In this document: piece by piece, positions 10,444-19,033 of the stretch
Position numbering within the stretch: position 1 is the stretch's first letter
Layout: each line of letters starts with the position of its first letter
Assembly: GCF_900115285.1 (NCBI RefSeq)
Contig: NZ_FOYW01000001.1
Location: 2,019,272-2,083,271 of the forward strand
Direction: 5' to 3'
From: Marinobacter daqiaonensis
GTDB lineage: Bacteria > Pseudomonadota > Gammaproteobacteria > Pseudomonadales > Oleiphilaceae
Length of the DNA: 64,000 nt
The notes under the pieces: generated by a model
Databases searched by the model: none
What the model saw: only the letters and a program-made list of their open reading frames with translations
What the model was told of the DNA's origin: nothing
Translations under genes and position numbers: made by a program

Positions 10444-10715
10444 CCTAGTGTCCCGGCCGGTTAATTCGCTGACCTACTGAGCCCCTGAAAGCCTTGAGAG
10501 CAAGGCGCGGTGTCGAAGGTTTGGTGGTTCCAAATCGAGGCGCCGCAACACAGCTCTCAAGGCTTTCAGGGGCTCCCGGAGGGCTTGCCGCTGGCGACTC
10601 TGGACCTGTGTTGTCAGCCCTTGATGTGGAACCACCACACCTGCGGACTGACGCCTTGGCCAGAGTCGCCAGCGGCAAGCAATAGGTCAGCGAATTAACC
10701 GGCCGGGACACTAGG
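10444..10715. repeat. 272-bp nested inverted-repeat element, possibly MITE-like
   Basis: The outer arms 10444-10476 and 10683-10715 are a perfect 33-bp inverted repeat, including CCTAG at each end. Inside are two perfect hairpins: stem A 10479-10501 with 10553-10575 (23 bp), and stem B 10583-10603 with 10660-10680 (21 bp). The loops, 10501-10553 and 10606-10658, are each 53 nt and complementary to one another in blocks (about 38 of 53 positions). The element is thus two inverted copies of one roughly 136-bp unit. CTAG flanks the TGTCCC...GGGACA core on both sides and may be a target duplication. No transposase is encoded. The family is unassigned. Confidence 0.9.
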
Positions 10716-10800
10716 ACCTCGCATATGCTGCTATTTTTTTGTTTGAGCATGATTTCCCGACGGCAGTCAGGGTGATCGAACGAACCGGCGGAGCAGTTTC

Positions 10801-11454
10801 ATGATCGAAAAGCAGGAAATCCTGGTCATCGGCCTGGGCGTATTCGGGTCCACGATCGCCAGCGAACTTTCCCGGCTGGGGCACAACGTCCTGGGCGTCG
10901 ACAACGATGAGCACAGAGTCGATCGGCTGGCGGATCAGGTGACTCACGCGGTGATCATCGATGTCAGCGATGACGACGCCCTGGAAGAGGTGGACGCGGG
11001 TTCCTACGACGTTGCGGTGGTGGCCATGGGGCAGGATTTCGAGGCGACCGTCCTCGCCACCATGAGACTGAAAGAGCTCGGCGTGCCCAAGGTCTGGGCA
11101 AAGGCGGTAACCACCCAGCACCACCGCATCCTCGAACGCCTGGGCGCCGACCGGGTGATTGACCCGGATTATGAAATGGGTGAGCGGGTGGCCCAGGAAC
11201 TGAACTATCCCATGGTGGAGGACTATCTAGACCTGGGCGGCGAGGAGTTCGTGGTTGAGCTGCACGCAACCGACGAGCTGGTGGACCGCTCCCTGGAAGA
11301 TGTTATTGGCAGTACCGAGGTCCATGCGTTAATGATCCGCAGGGGCGGCCAATCGCTGGTTCATCCTCAAAGCTCCCTCACCATCGAAGCGGAGGACAAA
11401 CTGATACTGGCAGGGCAGCTGGAGGCACTCAGGGAACTCGCCCGAGATTTATGA
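10801..11454 (+). CDS. ktrA: potassium channel regulatory subunit, TrkA/KtrA family
   Basis: This cytoplasmic protein (217 residues) is the nucleotide-binding gate of a Trk/Ktr potassium uptake system. The N-terminal RCK domain has the Rossmann motif GLGVFGSTIASEL near residue 11, followed by the acidic VDNDEHRV that binds the ribose. A C-terminal RCK_C (TrkA-C) domain occupies roughly residues 135-217. The single RCK unit makes it KtrA-like, whereas TrkA has two tandem units. The last codons overlap the transporter gene by 4 bp (ATGA), so the two are coupled. The gene starts 86 bases after the 272-bp repeat, which may therefore lie in or near its leader. Confidence 0.9.
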   Translation: MIEKQEILVIGLGVFGSTIASELSRLGHNVLGVDNDEHRVDRLADQVTHAVIIDVSDDDALEEVDAGSYDVAVVAMGQDFEATVLATMRLKELGVPKVWAKAVTTQHHRILERLGADRVIDPDYEMGERVAQELNYPMVEDYLDLGGEEFVVELHATDELVDRSLEDVIGSTEVHALMIRRGGQSLVHPQSSLTIEAEDKLILAGQLEALRELARDL

Positions 11455-12812
11455 AATCCAGTGTTCTTTCCCTGATCCGAGCCGGTCGCGATACCCGGGG
11501 AACCCAGCAGCTCAATCCACCCAGGCTGCTGATCGAAAGTTTCCTGAGCCTGATTGTCGTGGGCGGGTGCCTGCTGAAACTTCCGTTTGCCACCGAAATA
11601 CCGGTTACCTGGCTGGAGGCGTTTTTCACCGCCACTTCGGCGGTAACGGTAACCGGTCTGGTGGTGGTGGAGACCGGAAGCCACTACTCCCTGTTCGGCC
11701 AGCTGGTCATTCTCACCCTTATCCAGCTGGGCGGCCTCGGCCTGATGACCTTCGCGGTGCTCACACTGCTTGCCCTCGGCTTCAAGCTGGGTCTGCGGGG
11801 GCAGGTGGTTACCCAGGTGGCGTTCAATGAAGTCACCCTGACCACGGCCAAACGGGCTAGCAAATCCATTGCACTGTTCGCCCTGATTGCCGAGTGCATC
11901 GGGCTGGTGGTGCTCGCCCTCTTTTTCGTGCCGGAACGGGGCTGGGCAAACGGCCTCTACTACGCCCTGTTCTACGCCATTTCCGCCTTCAACAACTCCG
12001 GCTTCGCGCTTTCCGGAGACAGTCTGTCGGCCTATGTATCCCACGCCGGTGTCTCGTTGTCGGTGACTGCCCTGTTCATTACCGGGGGACTTGGCTATCT
12101 GGTGGTGATGGAGATGATCCAGAAACGCAGTTTCACCAGGCTGTCGGTCTACGCCAAAATCATCCTGGTCACGACCCTGACACTGAACCTGGTGGCAATG
12201 ACCGTTTTCCTGCTCCTGGAATACAACAATCCCGCCACCCTCGGCGCCCTGGACAGCATCACCGACAAGCTGGTGACGGCCTGGTTCCAGGGCACCACGC
12301 CCCGGACGGCGGGTTTCAATACCGTTGACATTTCCACGCTCACTGCCGGGACCAGTGTTCTGTTCCTGTTGCTGATGTTCGTCGGCGCTGCCCCCAACTC
12401 CACGGCCAGCGGGATCAAGATTTCAACCTTTGTGATACTGCTCGCCGCCACCCGGGGGTTTCTGAAAGGTAACCTGAGGGTCAACCTTTTCCGGCGCTCC
12501 ATCAGTCGGGAAGCGGTGCTGAAAGCCCTTGCCGTGACGACCCTGGGCATGGCACTCGTGTTCGTCGGTGTTCTGAGCCTGACGATCCTGGTGAAGGACG
12601 ACTTTCTCGACATCGCTTTCGAGGTGGTATCGGCCTTCGGCACAGTAGGACTCTCGAGGGGGACTACGGAGCACCTGGGGGCGGCGGGGCAACTGATCAT
12701 CATGGCCATCATGCTGATTGGCCGGGTGGGCCCGTTGACGGTGGGCTATATCCTTACGATGCGGAGCAAGTCCCAGATACGGTATGCCCGAACAGAGCTG
12801 CCGGTCGGTTGA
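11451..12812 (+). CDS. ktrB: potassium uptake transmembrane protein, TrkH/KtrB family
   Basis: This integral membrane ion-conducting subunit has 453 residues. It shows four pore-loop repeats with the selectivity-filter glycines: TSAVTVTGLVV, ISAFNNSGFAL, TTPRTAGFNTV and VSAFGTVGLSRG. TrkH/KtrB proteins have four M1-P-M2 units, and the hydrophobic segments here fit. The start overlaps the KtrA-like gene. The partner's single RCK unit and this protein's length (E. coli TrkH is about 480) favour a Ktr-type sodium-dependent system, although the cation coupling is inferred. The gene converges on the tetR-type gene with only 57 bases between, in which I see no strong terminator. Confidence 0.92.
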   Translation: MKSSVLSLIRAGRDTRGTQQLNPPRLLIESFLSLIVVGGCLLKLPFATEIPVTWLEAFFTATSAVTVTGLVVVETGSHYSLFGQLVILTLIQLGGLGLMTFAVLTLLALGFKLGLRGQVVTQVAFNEVTLTTAKRASKSIALFALIAECIGLVVLALFFVPERGWANGLYYALFYAISAFNNSGFALSGDSLSAYVSHAGVSLSVTALFITGGLGYLVVMEMIQKRSFTRLSVYAKIILVTTLTLNLVAMTVFLLLEYNNPATLGALDSITDKLVTAWFQGTTPRTAGFNTVDISTLTAGTSVLFLLLMFVGAAPNSTASGIKISTFVILLAATRGFLKGNLRVNLFRRSISREAVLKALAVTTLGMALVFVGVLSLTILVKDDFLDIAFEVVSAFGTVGLSRGTTEHLGAAGQLIIMAIMLIGRVGPLTVGYILTMRSKSQIRYARTELPVG

Positions 12813-12869
12813 TGGAGGACCCGGTGCGGCGCGGGGTCACAGAAACAGACCATGGCGTCGCCCACAGGC

Positions 12870-13493
12870 TCACTTGCCCTGATCGTCCCGCATGCGCTCG
12901 ATACCCGCCAGCATCAGATCGATGCTGAAGGCGGCATCCTCTTCGCTGGTGCCATGACCGGCCGTACCGGTGTCCGGAAGGGGGTCTCCGTAAAGCGGTC
13001 GTAACCGCAGGCCATTGGCCGCCACGCTGGCCATGCCGATGCCGTAGGTATATAGCGCGCTGGTTGTCCGGGGCCGGTCCTCTTCCCTGAGCCCGGCTTT
13101 CTGTAACGCACGCTGGATGTAGCTGAAAATCTCCTGCTCCCTGGGGGTGCCATAGGGGCTGGCGATCATCGCCGGAAAGATACCCGGGTAACGCCTGGCC
13201 AGAACATGAAAGCCCATACCCAGTTGCCGCAGGGCCACCTTCCAGTTGTCCGGCATGGGCTCCGGCAACGGCAGCTCCTCGAGCACCGTCTGGAACACAC
13301 CCTGCAACAGGGCCTGCTTGTTGGCCACGTGGTGGTAGATCGACATGGCGTCCACCCCAAGGGCCACTGCCAGCTTGCGCATGCTCAGGTCCTCCACCCC
13401 CTTCTCGTCAACCAGGGTCAGGGCCATCCGGTAGATGCGCTCGGGGCTGAGGGGCTCTCTTTTCTTCTGGACCTGCTGGGGCTGTCGTGCCAA
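12870..13493 (-). CDS. TetR-family transcriptional repressor, divergent from P450
   Basis: The 207-residue product has an N-terminal TetR helix-turn-helix (about residues 16-62, with LSMRKLAVALGVDAMSIYHH) and a C-terminal ligand-binding domain like that of tetracycline repressor class proteins. The only start that keeps the HTH is a TTG at 13493, preceded by a strong GGGAGG; an in-frame stop lies 5 codons upstream. It is transcribed away from the P450 gene. The intervening 130 bases contain an inverted repeat over the P450 promoter (13571-13607), so it probably represses the P450 and possibly itself. Bacillus CYP102 genes are likewise controlled by TetR-family repressors (BM3R1 type). Confidence 0.88.
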   Translation of the reverse strand: MARQPQQVQKKREPLSPERIYRMALTLVDEKGVEDLSMRKLAVALGVDAMSIYHHVANKQALLQGVFQTVLEELPLPEPMPDNWKVALRQLGMGFHVLARRYPGIFPAMIASPYGTPREQEIFSYIQRALQKAGLREEDRPRTTSALYTYGIGMASVAANGLRLRPLYGDPLPDTGTAGHGTSEEDAAFSIDLMLAGIERMRDDQGK

Positions 13494-13570
13494 GGGGCCT
13501 CCCTGCTATCCGGCCTGTGGTGGTATCGGAGGCTCCAATGATGCCCGGAAAGCGCATCATTGACCAGCCC

Positions 13571-13607
13571 TACACCGTAGGGTAAATTTCATGGACCCTA
13601 CAGTGTA
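13571..13607. promoter_or_regulatory. likely TetR operator upstream of the P450 gene
   Basis: TACACCGTAGGGT (13571-13583) and ACCCTACAGTGTA (13595-13607) form an inverted repeat matching at 12 of 13 positions, with an 11-nt spacer. It lies in the -35 to -10 region of the P450 promoter, directly upstream of the TATAAT box, where a bound repressor would block RNA polymerase. Confidence 0.72.
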
Positions 13608-13617
13608 AGGCTATAAT
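13588..13617 (+). promoter_or_regulatory. candidate sigma-70 promoter of the P450 gene
   Basis: A consensus -10 box TATAAT lies at 13612-13617, with a moderate -35 (TTCATG, 13588-13593) 18 bp upstream. Transcription would begin near 13624, at or within a base or two of the ATG at 13625. That suggests a leaderless or almost leaderless mRNA. Confidence 0.6.
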
Positions 13618-13624
13618 AACGATC

Positions 13625-16600
13625 ATGAAGCAGCATCCGGGCGTTACCAGCAGTTCCGACAGCACCACGTCGGCAGAACCTCTCCACCCCATCCCCCATC
13701 CGCCCCGCTGGCCGGTGGTGGGCAACCTGCTGCAGATCCCCAAGTCACGCATGGCCCAGTATTTCCTGGAAGTCTCCCGGAACTATGACGGCATTTTTGA
13801 ACTGGACTTCGGTGGTTTCACCACGCCTTTCGTGTCATCGGCAGCACTGGCGGAAGAGCTGTCCGATGAGACCCGCTTTCGAAAAGTGGTCCGCCCGCCG
13901 CTGTCGCTGCTGCGGGATATCGTGGGCGACGGGCTGTTCACCGCCAAAAGTGATGAGCCGAACTGGGGCAAGGCCCACCGTATCCTGATGCCGGCTTTCA
14001 GCCAGCGGGCCATGAAAGGGTACTTCGACGCCATGCTGGAGGTTGCCAGCCAGCTCTGTACACGCTGGGAATCCCATCCCGGGGAGGACATCCTGGTGGC
14101 GGACGACATGACCCGCCTCACCCTGGACACCATTTCCCTCGCCGGTTTCGGTTATCGCTTCCACTCCTTCGAGTCGCGACAGCTGCATCCATTCCTGGGT
14201 GCCATGGTGCGGGTCCTGGCCGCCAACATGGCCAAGCTGACCCAGCTTCCCATGTTCAACCGGCTGCGCCGGGACCCGGCGGACTATTACGCCGACATCG
14301 ACACCATGAACGCCCTGGTGGATGAGGTGATCCGGGCGCGCCGGGAAAACCCCACCGGAGACAACGACCTGCTCAACCTGATGCTGACAGCGGAAGACCC
14401 GGACACCGGCGAAACCCTGGATGACCTCAACATCCGCCATCAGGTGCTCACCTTCCTGGTGGCCGGCCACGAAACCACCAGCGGCCTGCTGACCTTCACC
14501 CTCTATTTCCTGCTGCGTAACCCCCATGTTCTTGCCCAGGCGTATGCCGAGGTGGACCGGTTGCTGCCCGGCGACACCGTGCCGGAATACCGGGATCTGG
14601 CGCAGCTGGATGTCATTGAACGTGTCCTCAAGGAGAGCCTGCGGCTGTGGCCCACAGCGCCGGCCTTCATGGTGGCCCCCTATGAGGACACCATCATCGG
14701 CGGCCGCTACCGGATCAGGCGTAACCAGGGGGTCTCAGTCCATCTCCCGGCGCTGCACCGTGACCCGGCGGTCTGGAGCGATCCGGAAGTGTTCGACATT
14801 GACCGCTTCCTGCCGGAGAACGAGGCGAAGATCCATCCCCACGGCTATAAACCTTTTGGTAACGGCCAGCGGGCCTGCATCGGCCGCCAGTTTGCGCTGA
14901 CCGAGGCCAAGCTGGCCCTCGCCCTGATTCTGCAGCGCTTCGCCCTGAGCGACCCTCACGACTATCAGCTGGAGATCAAGGAGACCCTGACCCTCAAACC
15001 GGACAATTTCCGTATCCGCGCCCGTCGGCGCCAGCCTCACGACCGCCTGGCGACATCGGTCGCCACCGGAAACCGGGACAGATCCGAGACGGAACACAGT
15101 GGTGTCCAAGGCGACGGGGAGCCCTTCACTGTGGCCTGGGGCTCGAGCCTTGGCACGGCCCGGGATATCGCCGAGGCACTGACTGCCCGGGCGGCGGCAC
15201 TGGACTTCGATGCCCGCTGCGTTCCCCTGGACGATCTTGCGGGGTCACTGCCGGAGTTCGGCATTCTTCTGATCGTCACCGCCACCTATAACGGCTTTGC
15301 GCCGGACAGCGCCAAGGCCTTCGAGCGCCTTCTCGACAATGATGGCCTGGCCGCAGTCACGCGTCCGGAACTGAAGTTTGCGGTGCTCGGCTGCGGCAAC
15401 ACCCAGTGGGTCAACTACCAGGCCTTCCCCAAACGGATCGCCGCCGCCCTTGCCGGGACCGGTGCAACCGAGCTGGCGGAGCGTGGGGCCGCCGATGGCA
15501 ACGGCGACTTTGAAGGTGCCGTTGAAGACTGGATAGATAACCTCTGGCGAAGCCTGGGCCAGGAGAGTGGGAGTGACGGCGGCACGGCAATTGCGCTGCC
15601 CCTGACCTACGTGGACAAACAGGCTACCCGCGCCCTGGTGCTACCGGTCCATGCCCGCCCCCTCAGGGTGACAGGTAACCGGGAACTGGTGCGGAACCCT
15701 GACGGACTCGCTGACTTCTCCGGCAGCCAGCCCAGAACCTCGACCCGGGAAATTACCCTCGAGCTGCCAGAGGGCATGCGCTATCAAACCGGCGATCACC
15801 TGGCGGTCTACCCCTCGAACGCGCCCCGGCTGATCGAGCGGGTGACCGGGTTGTTGGGTCTGGACCCATCGGACCTGGTGACCTTCCCCGAACACGATAC
15901 GCCGGCCCACCTGCCGGCGGGCCAGACCGTGAGCATCGGCCAGTTGCTGGGCCACTTTCTGGAACTACAGGAGCCGGCCAGCCGCCGCGACCTGCGGGTA
16001 CTGGCGGCTCACAGCGCCTGCCCCCGGACCCGCCAGGTTCTGGAGAACGTGGTGGAGGATGGTGACCAGTACCACCACGAGATCCAGGAAAAACGACTGT
16101 CCGTGGTGGACCTGCTGGAAACCCACCCCGCAATACAGCTGCCGTTCGAAGTCTTCGCCGCACTTTGCCCGCCGCTAAGGGCCCGGTTCTACTCGATTTC
16201 CTCGAGCGCGCTTGCCAGCCCCGGGCAGGTCCGCCTGACCGTGGGTACCGTCGAGGCACCGGCCTGGTCCGGCCAGGGGGAGTACCGGGGCGTTGCATCG
16301 GGCTATCTCAAGGGTCTGAAGGAAGGGGACACCCTGCCCGGCTACATCCGCACCCCCACCCCGGCTTTCGCGCCCCCGGAGGATCCGGCCACGGTCATGA
16401 TCCTGGTGGCGGCGGGCACCGGGCTGGCCCCTTTCCGGGCATTTCTTGAAGAGCGCGCGATTCTGGCGGACCGGAACACAGCGGTCGGCCGAAGCCTGCT
16501 GTTCTTCGGTTGCCGCCATCCCGACCACGACAGTCTCTACGGGGACGACCTGATTCGCTGGCAGGACCAGGGTATCGTCGACTGGCAACCGGCCTGCTCC

Positions 16601-16855
16601 GCAGTGCCGGGCCATCCCTACCGCCACGTCCAGGACGCCCTATGGGGTGAGCGGGAGAGGGTATGGACGATGTTGCAGAACGGTGCCCCGGTCTATGTCT
16701 GTGGCGACGGCAGCCGAATGGCGCCAGCGGTGCGGGACTGCCTGATCCGTATCTGCGAGGAAAAGACCGGCGGCACCCGGGAGGAGGCCTCCCTCTGGCT
16801 GCAGGCGCTGATGGAGAAAGGGCGTTACCACCAGGATATCTTCGGCACCGGCTAA
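13625..16855 (+). CDS. self-sufficient cytochrome P450 / NADPH-P450 reductase fusion (CYP102-type)
   Basis: The protein (1076 residues; P450 BM3 is 1049) fuses a P450 haem domain to a diflavin reductase. It probably hydroxylates fatty acids or related lipids using NADPH and O2 in the cytoplasm. The haem domain (about 1-470) has the oxygen-activation motif AGHETTS (280-286), ExxR at 337-340 and the haem-ligand loop FGNGQRACIG with Cys418. The FMN domain starts near 500 (WGSSLGTARDIAEAL). The FAD domain contains RFYSISSS, and the NADPH site contains LVAAGTGLAPFRAFLEER near 925. The ATG at 13625 is the only start that keeps the proline-rich N-terminus before the haem domain. A TetR-type repressor is encoded divergently. 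The substrate is inferred from the family. Confidence 0.95.
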   Translation: MKQHPGVTSSSDSTTSAEPLHPIPHPPRWPVVGNLLQIPKSRMAQYFLEVSRNYDGIFELDFGGFTTPFVSSAALAEELSDETRFRKVVRPPLSLLRDIVGDGLFTAKSDEPNWGKAHRILMPAFSQRAMKGYFDAMLEVASQLCTRWESHPGEDILVADDMTRLTLDTISLAGFGYRFHSFESRQLHPFLGAMVRVLAANMAKLTQLPMFNRLRRDPADYYADIDTMNALVDEVIRARRENPTGDNDLLNLMLTAEDPDTGETLDDLNIRHQVLTFLVAGHETTSGLLTFTLYFLLRNPHVLAQAYAEVDRLLPGDTVPEYRDLAQLDVIERVLKESLRLWPTAPAFMVAPYEDTIIGGRYRIRRNQGVSVHLPALHRDPAVWSDPEVFDIDRFLPENEAKIHPHGYKPFGNGQRACIGRQFALTEAKLALALILQRFALSDPHDYQLEIKETLTLKPDNFRIRARRRQPHDRLATSVATGNRDRSETEHSGVQGDGEPFTVAWGSSLGTARDIAEALTARAAALDFDARCVPLDDLAGSLPEFGILLIVTATYNGFAPDSAKAFERLLDNDGLAAVTRPELKFAVLGCGNTQWVNYQAFPKRIAAALAGTGATELAERGAADGNGDFEGAVEDWIDNLWRSLGQESGSDGGTAIALPLTYVDKQATRALVLPVHARPLRVTGNRELVRNPDGLADFSGSQPRTSTREITLELPEGMRYQTGDHLAVYPSNAPRLIERVTGLLGLDPSDLVTFPEHDTPAHLPAGQTVSIGQLLGHFLELQEPASRRDLRVLAAHSACPRTRQVLENVVEDGDQYHHEIQEKRLSVVDLLETHPAIQLPFEVFAALCPPLRARFYSISSSALASPGQVRLTVGTVEAPAWSGQGEYRGVASGYLKGLKEGDTLPGYIRTPTPAFAPPEDPATVMILVAAGTGLAPFRAFLEERAILADRNTAVGRSLLFFGCRHPDHDSLYGDDLIRWQDQGIVDWQPACSAVPGHPYRHVQDALWGERERVWTMLQNGAPVYVCGDGSRMAPAVRDCLIRICEEKTGGTREEASLWLQALMEKGRYHQDIFGTG

Positions 16856-16957
16856 AGGTTTCTCCCCCGGGCCCGATATACACACTACAAACGGAAACAA
16901 AGGCAGCCTCCAGTTTTTGCGGGTCGTCGGCTACCATTGCCCGATACCTCCCGAAAA

Positions 16958-17875
16958 ATGGCAACCAACGTCCGGAATCTCTTGATGACCGAAGGCAACG
17001 CTGTTCCCCAGAAGCTTCTCCTGTTCCGCCTGGGCGGAAGCCGCCTGTCAGCATTGGGCACCCTGAAGATCCGCGAGATCATGCCCATGCAGCGGCTGAC
17101 CCAGCTGCCCCAGAGCCATCCCGCGGTGGTGGGCACCATGAACTTCCGGGGCTCGGCCGTGCCGGTTATCGACATGGCGGCCGCTGTGGGGTACCCGCGC
17201 CTGGACCCGGAAGCCCGCAAGACCGCCTCCATCATTGTTACCGACATCCAGCGCCAGGAGATCGGTTTCCTGGTTCGCAGCGTCGACCGCATTGTCGAGG
17301 CCAACTGGAAGCAGGTTCAGGCACCGCCCCGGGCGCTGGGCGACCAGGCCTTTGTTACCGGCCTGCTGCAGATCGACAACGACCTGGTACAGCTGATGGA
17401 CGTGGAACTGCTGCTGGCCCGGGTCTATCCGGAATCCATGCGCAGCGCCCCCACCCAGCTCACCGATCCCGAACGGGAGACCCTGGTCGGGCAGCGCATC
17501 CTGCTGGTGGATGACTCCCAGGTGGCGCGCCGGCAATTATCCGATGCCCTGGATCGAGAGAATATTCCCTACCAGGTAACCGGTAACGGCCAGACCGCCC
17601 TGGACATCCTGATCGAGGCCAACCAGGACCAGAAGCCTGTCACCATCCTGGTCAGCGATATCGAGATGCCAGGTATGGACGGCTATGAGCTGACGTTCCA
17701 CCTGCGGGACGACGGTTCCATGCACCAGCCTTACGTGATCCTCCATACCTCCCTGAACAGTGAAATGAGCGTCAGTTACGCCCGCCAGGTAGGGGCGAAC
17801 GAGGCCCTCACCAAGTTCGACGCCGAGGAACTGCTCGAGGCAATGTTGCGGGGCTCCAAAACCACCATGGCCTGA
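16958..17875 (+). CDS. cheV: CheV-type chemotaxis coupling protein (CheW + receiver)
   Basis: CheV proteins link chemoreceptors to CheA and carry a phospho-acceptor domain for adaptation. The product (305 residues from this start) has an N-terminal CheW-like domain (about 18-165, with KLLLFRLGGSRLSALGTLKIREIM) and a C-terminal response-regulator receiver (about 185-300) with ILLVDDSQ and the phosphorylation site SDIEMPGMDG (Asp234). The ATG at 16958 gives the N-terminal length typical of CheV. The ATG at 16985 is a possible alternative, and a TTG at 16937 is less likely. No chemotaxis operon surrounds it, but a chemoreceptor gene lies 1.1 kb downstream. Confidence 0.9.
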   Translation: MATNVRNLLMTEGNAVPQKLLLFRLGGSRLSALGTLKIREIMPMQRLTQLPQSHPAVVGTMNFRGSAVPVIDMAAAVGYPRLDPEARKTASIIVTDIQRQEIGFLVRSVDRIVEANWKQVQAPPRALGDQAFVTGLLQIDNDLVQLMDVELLLARVYPESMRSAPTQLTDPERETLVGQRILLVDDSQVARRQLSDALDRENIPYQVTGNGQTALDILIEANQDQKPVTILVSDIEMPGMDGYELTFHLRDDGSMHQPYVILHTSLNSEMSVSYARQVGANEALTKFDAEELLEAMLRGSKTTMA

Positions 17876-17981
17876 TGGGCCGCGGCCCCGCCTCGTCCAT
17901 CGTCGGCCGCCTTTTGCTGCCAGGCCGTCGGGGATATACTCTGCCTCCAGCAGCATCCCATCGGCAAAGCAGGGCAGGCCC

Positions 17982-18623
17982 ATGAAGTTCCGCGTCATTC
18001 CCGTCACACCTTTCCAGCAGAACTGCACACTGATGTGGTGCGAGGAAACCGCCAGGGGCGTTGTGATCGACCCGGGCGGCGACCTGGACCGGGTGCGGCA
18101 GGTGGCGCGGGAAGAAGGGGTCATCCTGGAGAAGATCCTGCTCACCCACGGCCACCTTGACCATGCCGGCGCCGTCGCCGTGCTCGCCCGGGACACCGGC
18201 CTGCCCGTGGAAGGTCCCCATCGTGACGACGAATTCTGGATCGAGGGCCTGCCACTGCAGAGCCAGCGCTTCGGCTTCGCCCAGGCCGACCGCTTTACCC
18301 CGGACCGCTGGCTTGAGGATGGCGACCGGGTAACATTCGGCAACCAGGAGCTGGAAGTACTTCACTGCCCCGGCCATACCCCGGGTCACGTGGTCTTCTA
18401 TCACCGGTCCTCTGGCCTGGCCCAGGTAGGCGACGTGCTGTTCAATGGCTCCATCGGTCGCACCGACTTTCCCAGGGGTGATTACAACCAGCTGATCGCT
18501 TCCATCCGCGAAAAGCTGTTCCGGCTGGGGGAAGACATCCGTTTCATTCCGGGCCATGGTCCCATGTCCACCTTCGGCCATGAACGCCGGACCAATCCCT
18601 TTGTCTCGGATCATCGGGGATAA
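17982..18623 (+). CDS. metallo-beta-lactamase-fold hydrolase, glyoxalase II-like (YcbL type)
   Basis: This 213-residue cytoplasmic enzyme has the zinc-binding motif THGHLDHAG (His56, His58, Asp60, His61) and later metal ligands in HCPGHTPGH and FIPGHGP. Its short length, without the extra C-terminal helical domain of full glyoxalase II, matches the YcbL-like subgroup. These enzymes hydrolyse thioesters such as S-lactoylglutathione in some bacteria; the activity here is inferred. The stop codon lies one base before the start of the SelW-like gene, so the two are probably translated together. Confidence 0.88.
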   Translation: MKFRVIPVTPFQQNCTLMWCEETARGVVIDPGGDLDRVRQVAREEGVILEKILLTHGHLDHAGAVAVLARDTGLPVEGPHRDDEFWIEGLPLQSQRFGFAQADRFTPDRWLEDGDRVTFGNQELEVLHCPGHTPGHVVFYHRSSGLAQVGDVLFNGSIGRTDFPRGDYNQLIASIREKLFRLGEDIRFIPGHGPMSTFGHERRTNPFVSDHRG

Positions 18624-18624
18624 C

Positions 18625-18924
18625 ATGGAAAACAGCCGCCCCCATAAGGTCGACATTCACTACTGCACCGGCTGCCGCTGGCTGCTCCGCTCCGCCTGGA
18701 TGGCCCAGGAGCTGCTGACCACCTTCGAGGATGAGATCGGCGAGCTCACCCTGCATCCCGGTAGTGGCGGTATTTTCGAAGTCCATGTCAACGGCGAACG
18801 GATCTGGTCCCGCAAGGAAATGGGCGGTTTCCCCGAGATCACCCGGCTGAAACAGCTGGTGAGGGACCGGGTTTCACCGGATCGGTCACTGGGTCATTCC
18901 GACCGGAATACATCGAACACCTGA
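18625..18924 (+). CDS. SelT/SelW/SelH family (Rdx) thioredoxin-like protein
   Basis: The 99-residue protein has the Rdx-family redox motif YCTGCRW with Cys14 and Cys17 (CxxC), followed by the family pattern GIFEVHVNG and a C-terminal IWSRKEMGGFPE segment. In selenoprotein W the second position is selenocysteine; here it is an ordinary TGC cysteine. The start ATG at 18625 follows the hydrolase stop by one base. The redox partner is unknown. The motif and the SelW-like strand order make the family assignment secure, but the cellular role is not known. Confidence 0.88.
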   Translation: MENSRPHKVDIHYCTGCRWLLRSAWMAQELLTTFEDEIGELTLHPGSGGIFEVHVNGERIWSRKEMGGFPEITRLKQLVRDRVSPDRSLGHSDRNTSNT

Positions 18925-19033
18925 AAGTACACATATCCACACATAAAATAGACACAGATCAACAGGCGAATCATTCCGGACCGGACACAGTCCGTTATAC
19001 TCTGGTTAAAACAACAACAGCCGGAGTAACAAT

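Noticed and set aside
10494..10750. Short open frames inside and across the 272-bp repeat element
   Set aside because: They follow from the base composition of the inverted repeat, have no ribosome site or motif, and occur on both strands.
18625..18924. Selenoprotein with a recoded UGA
   Set aside because: The redox motif uses two ordinary TGC cysteine codons, so no recoding is needed.
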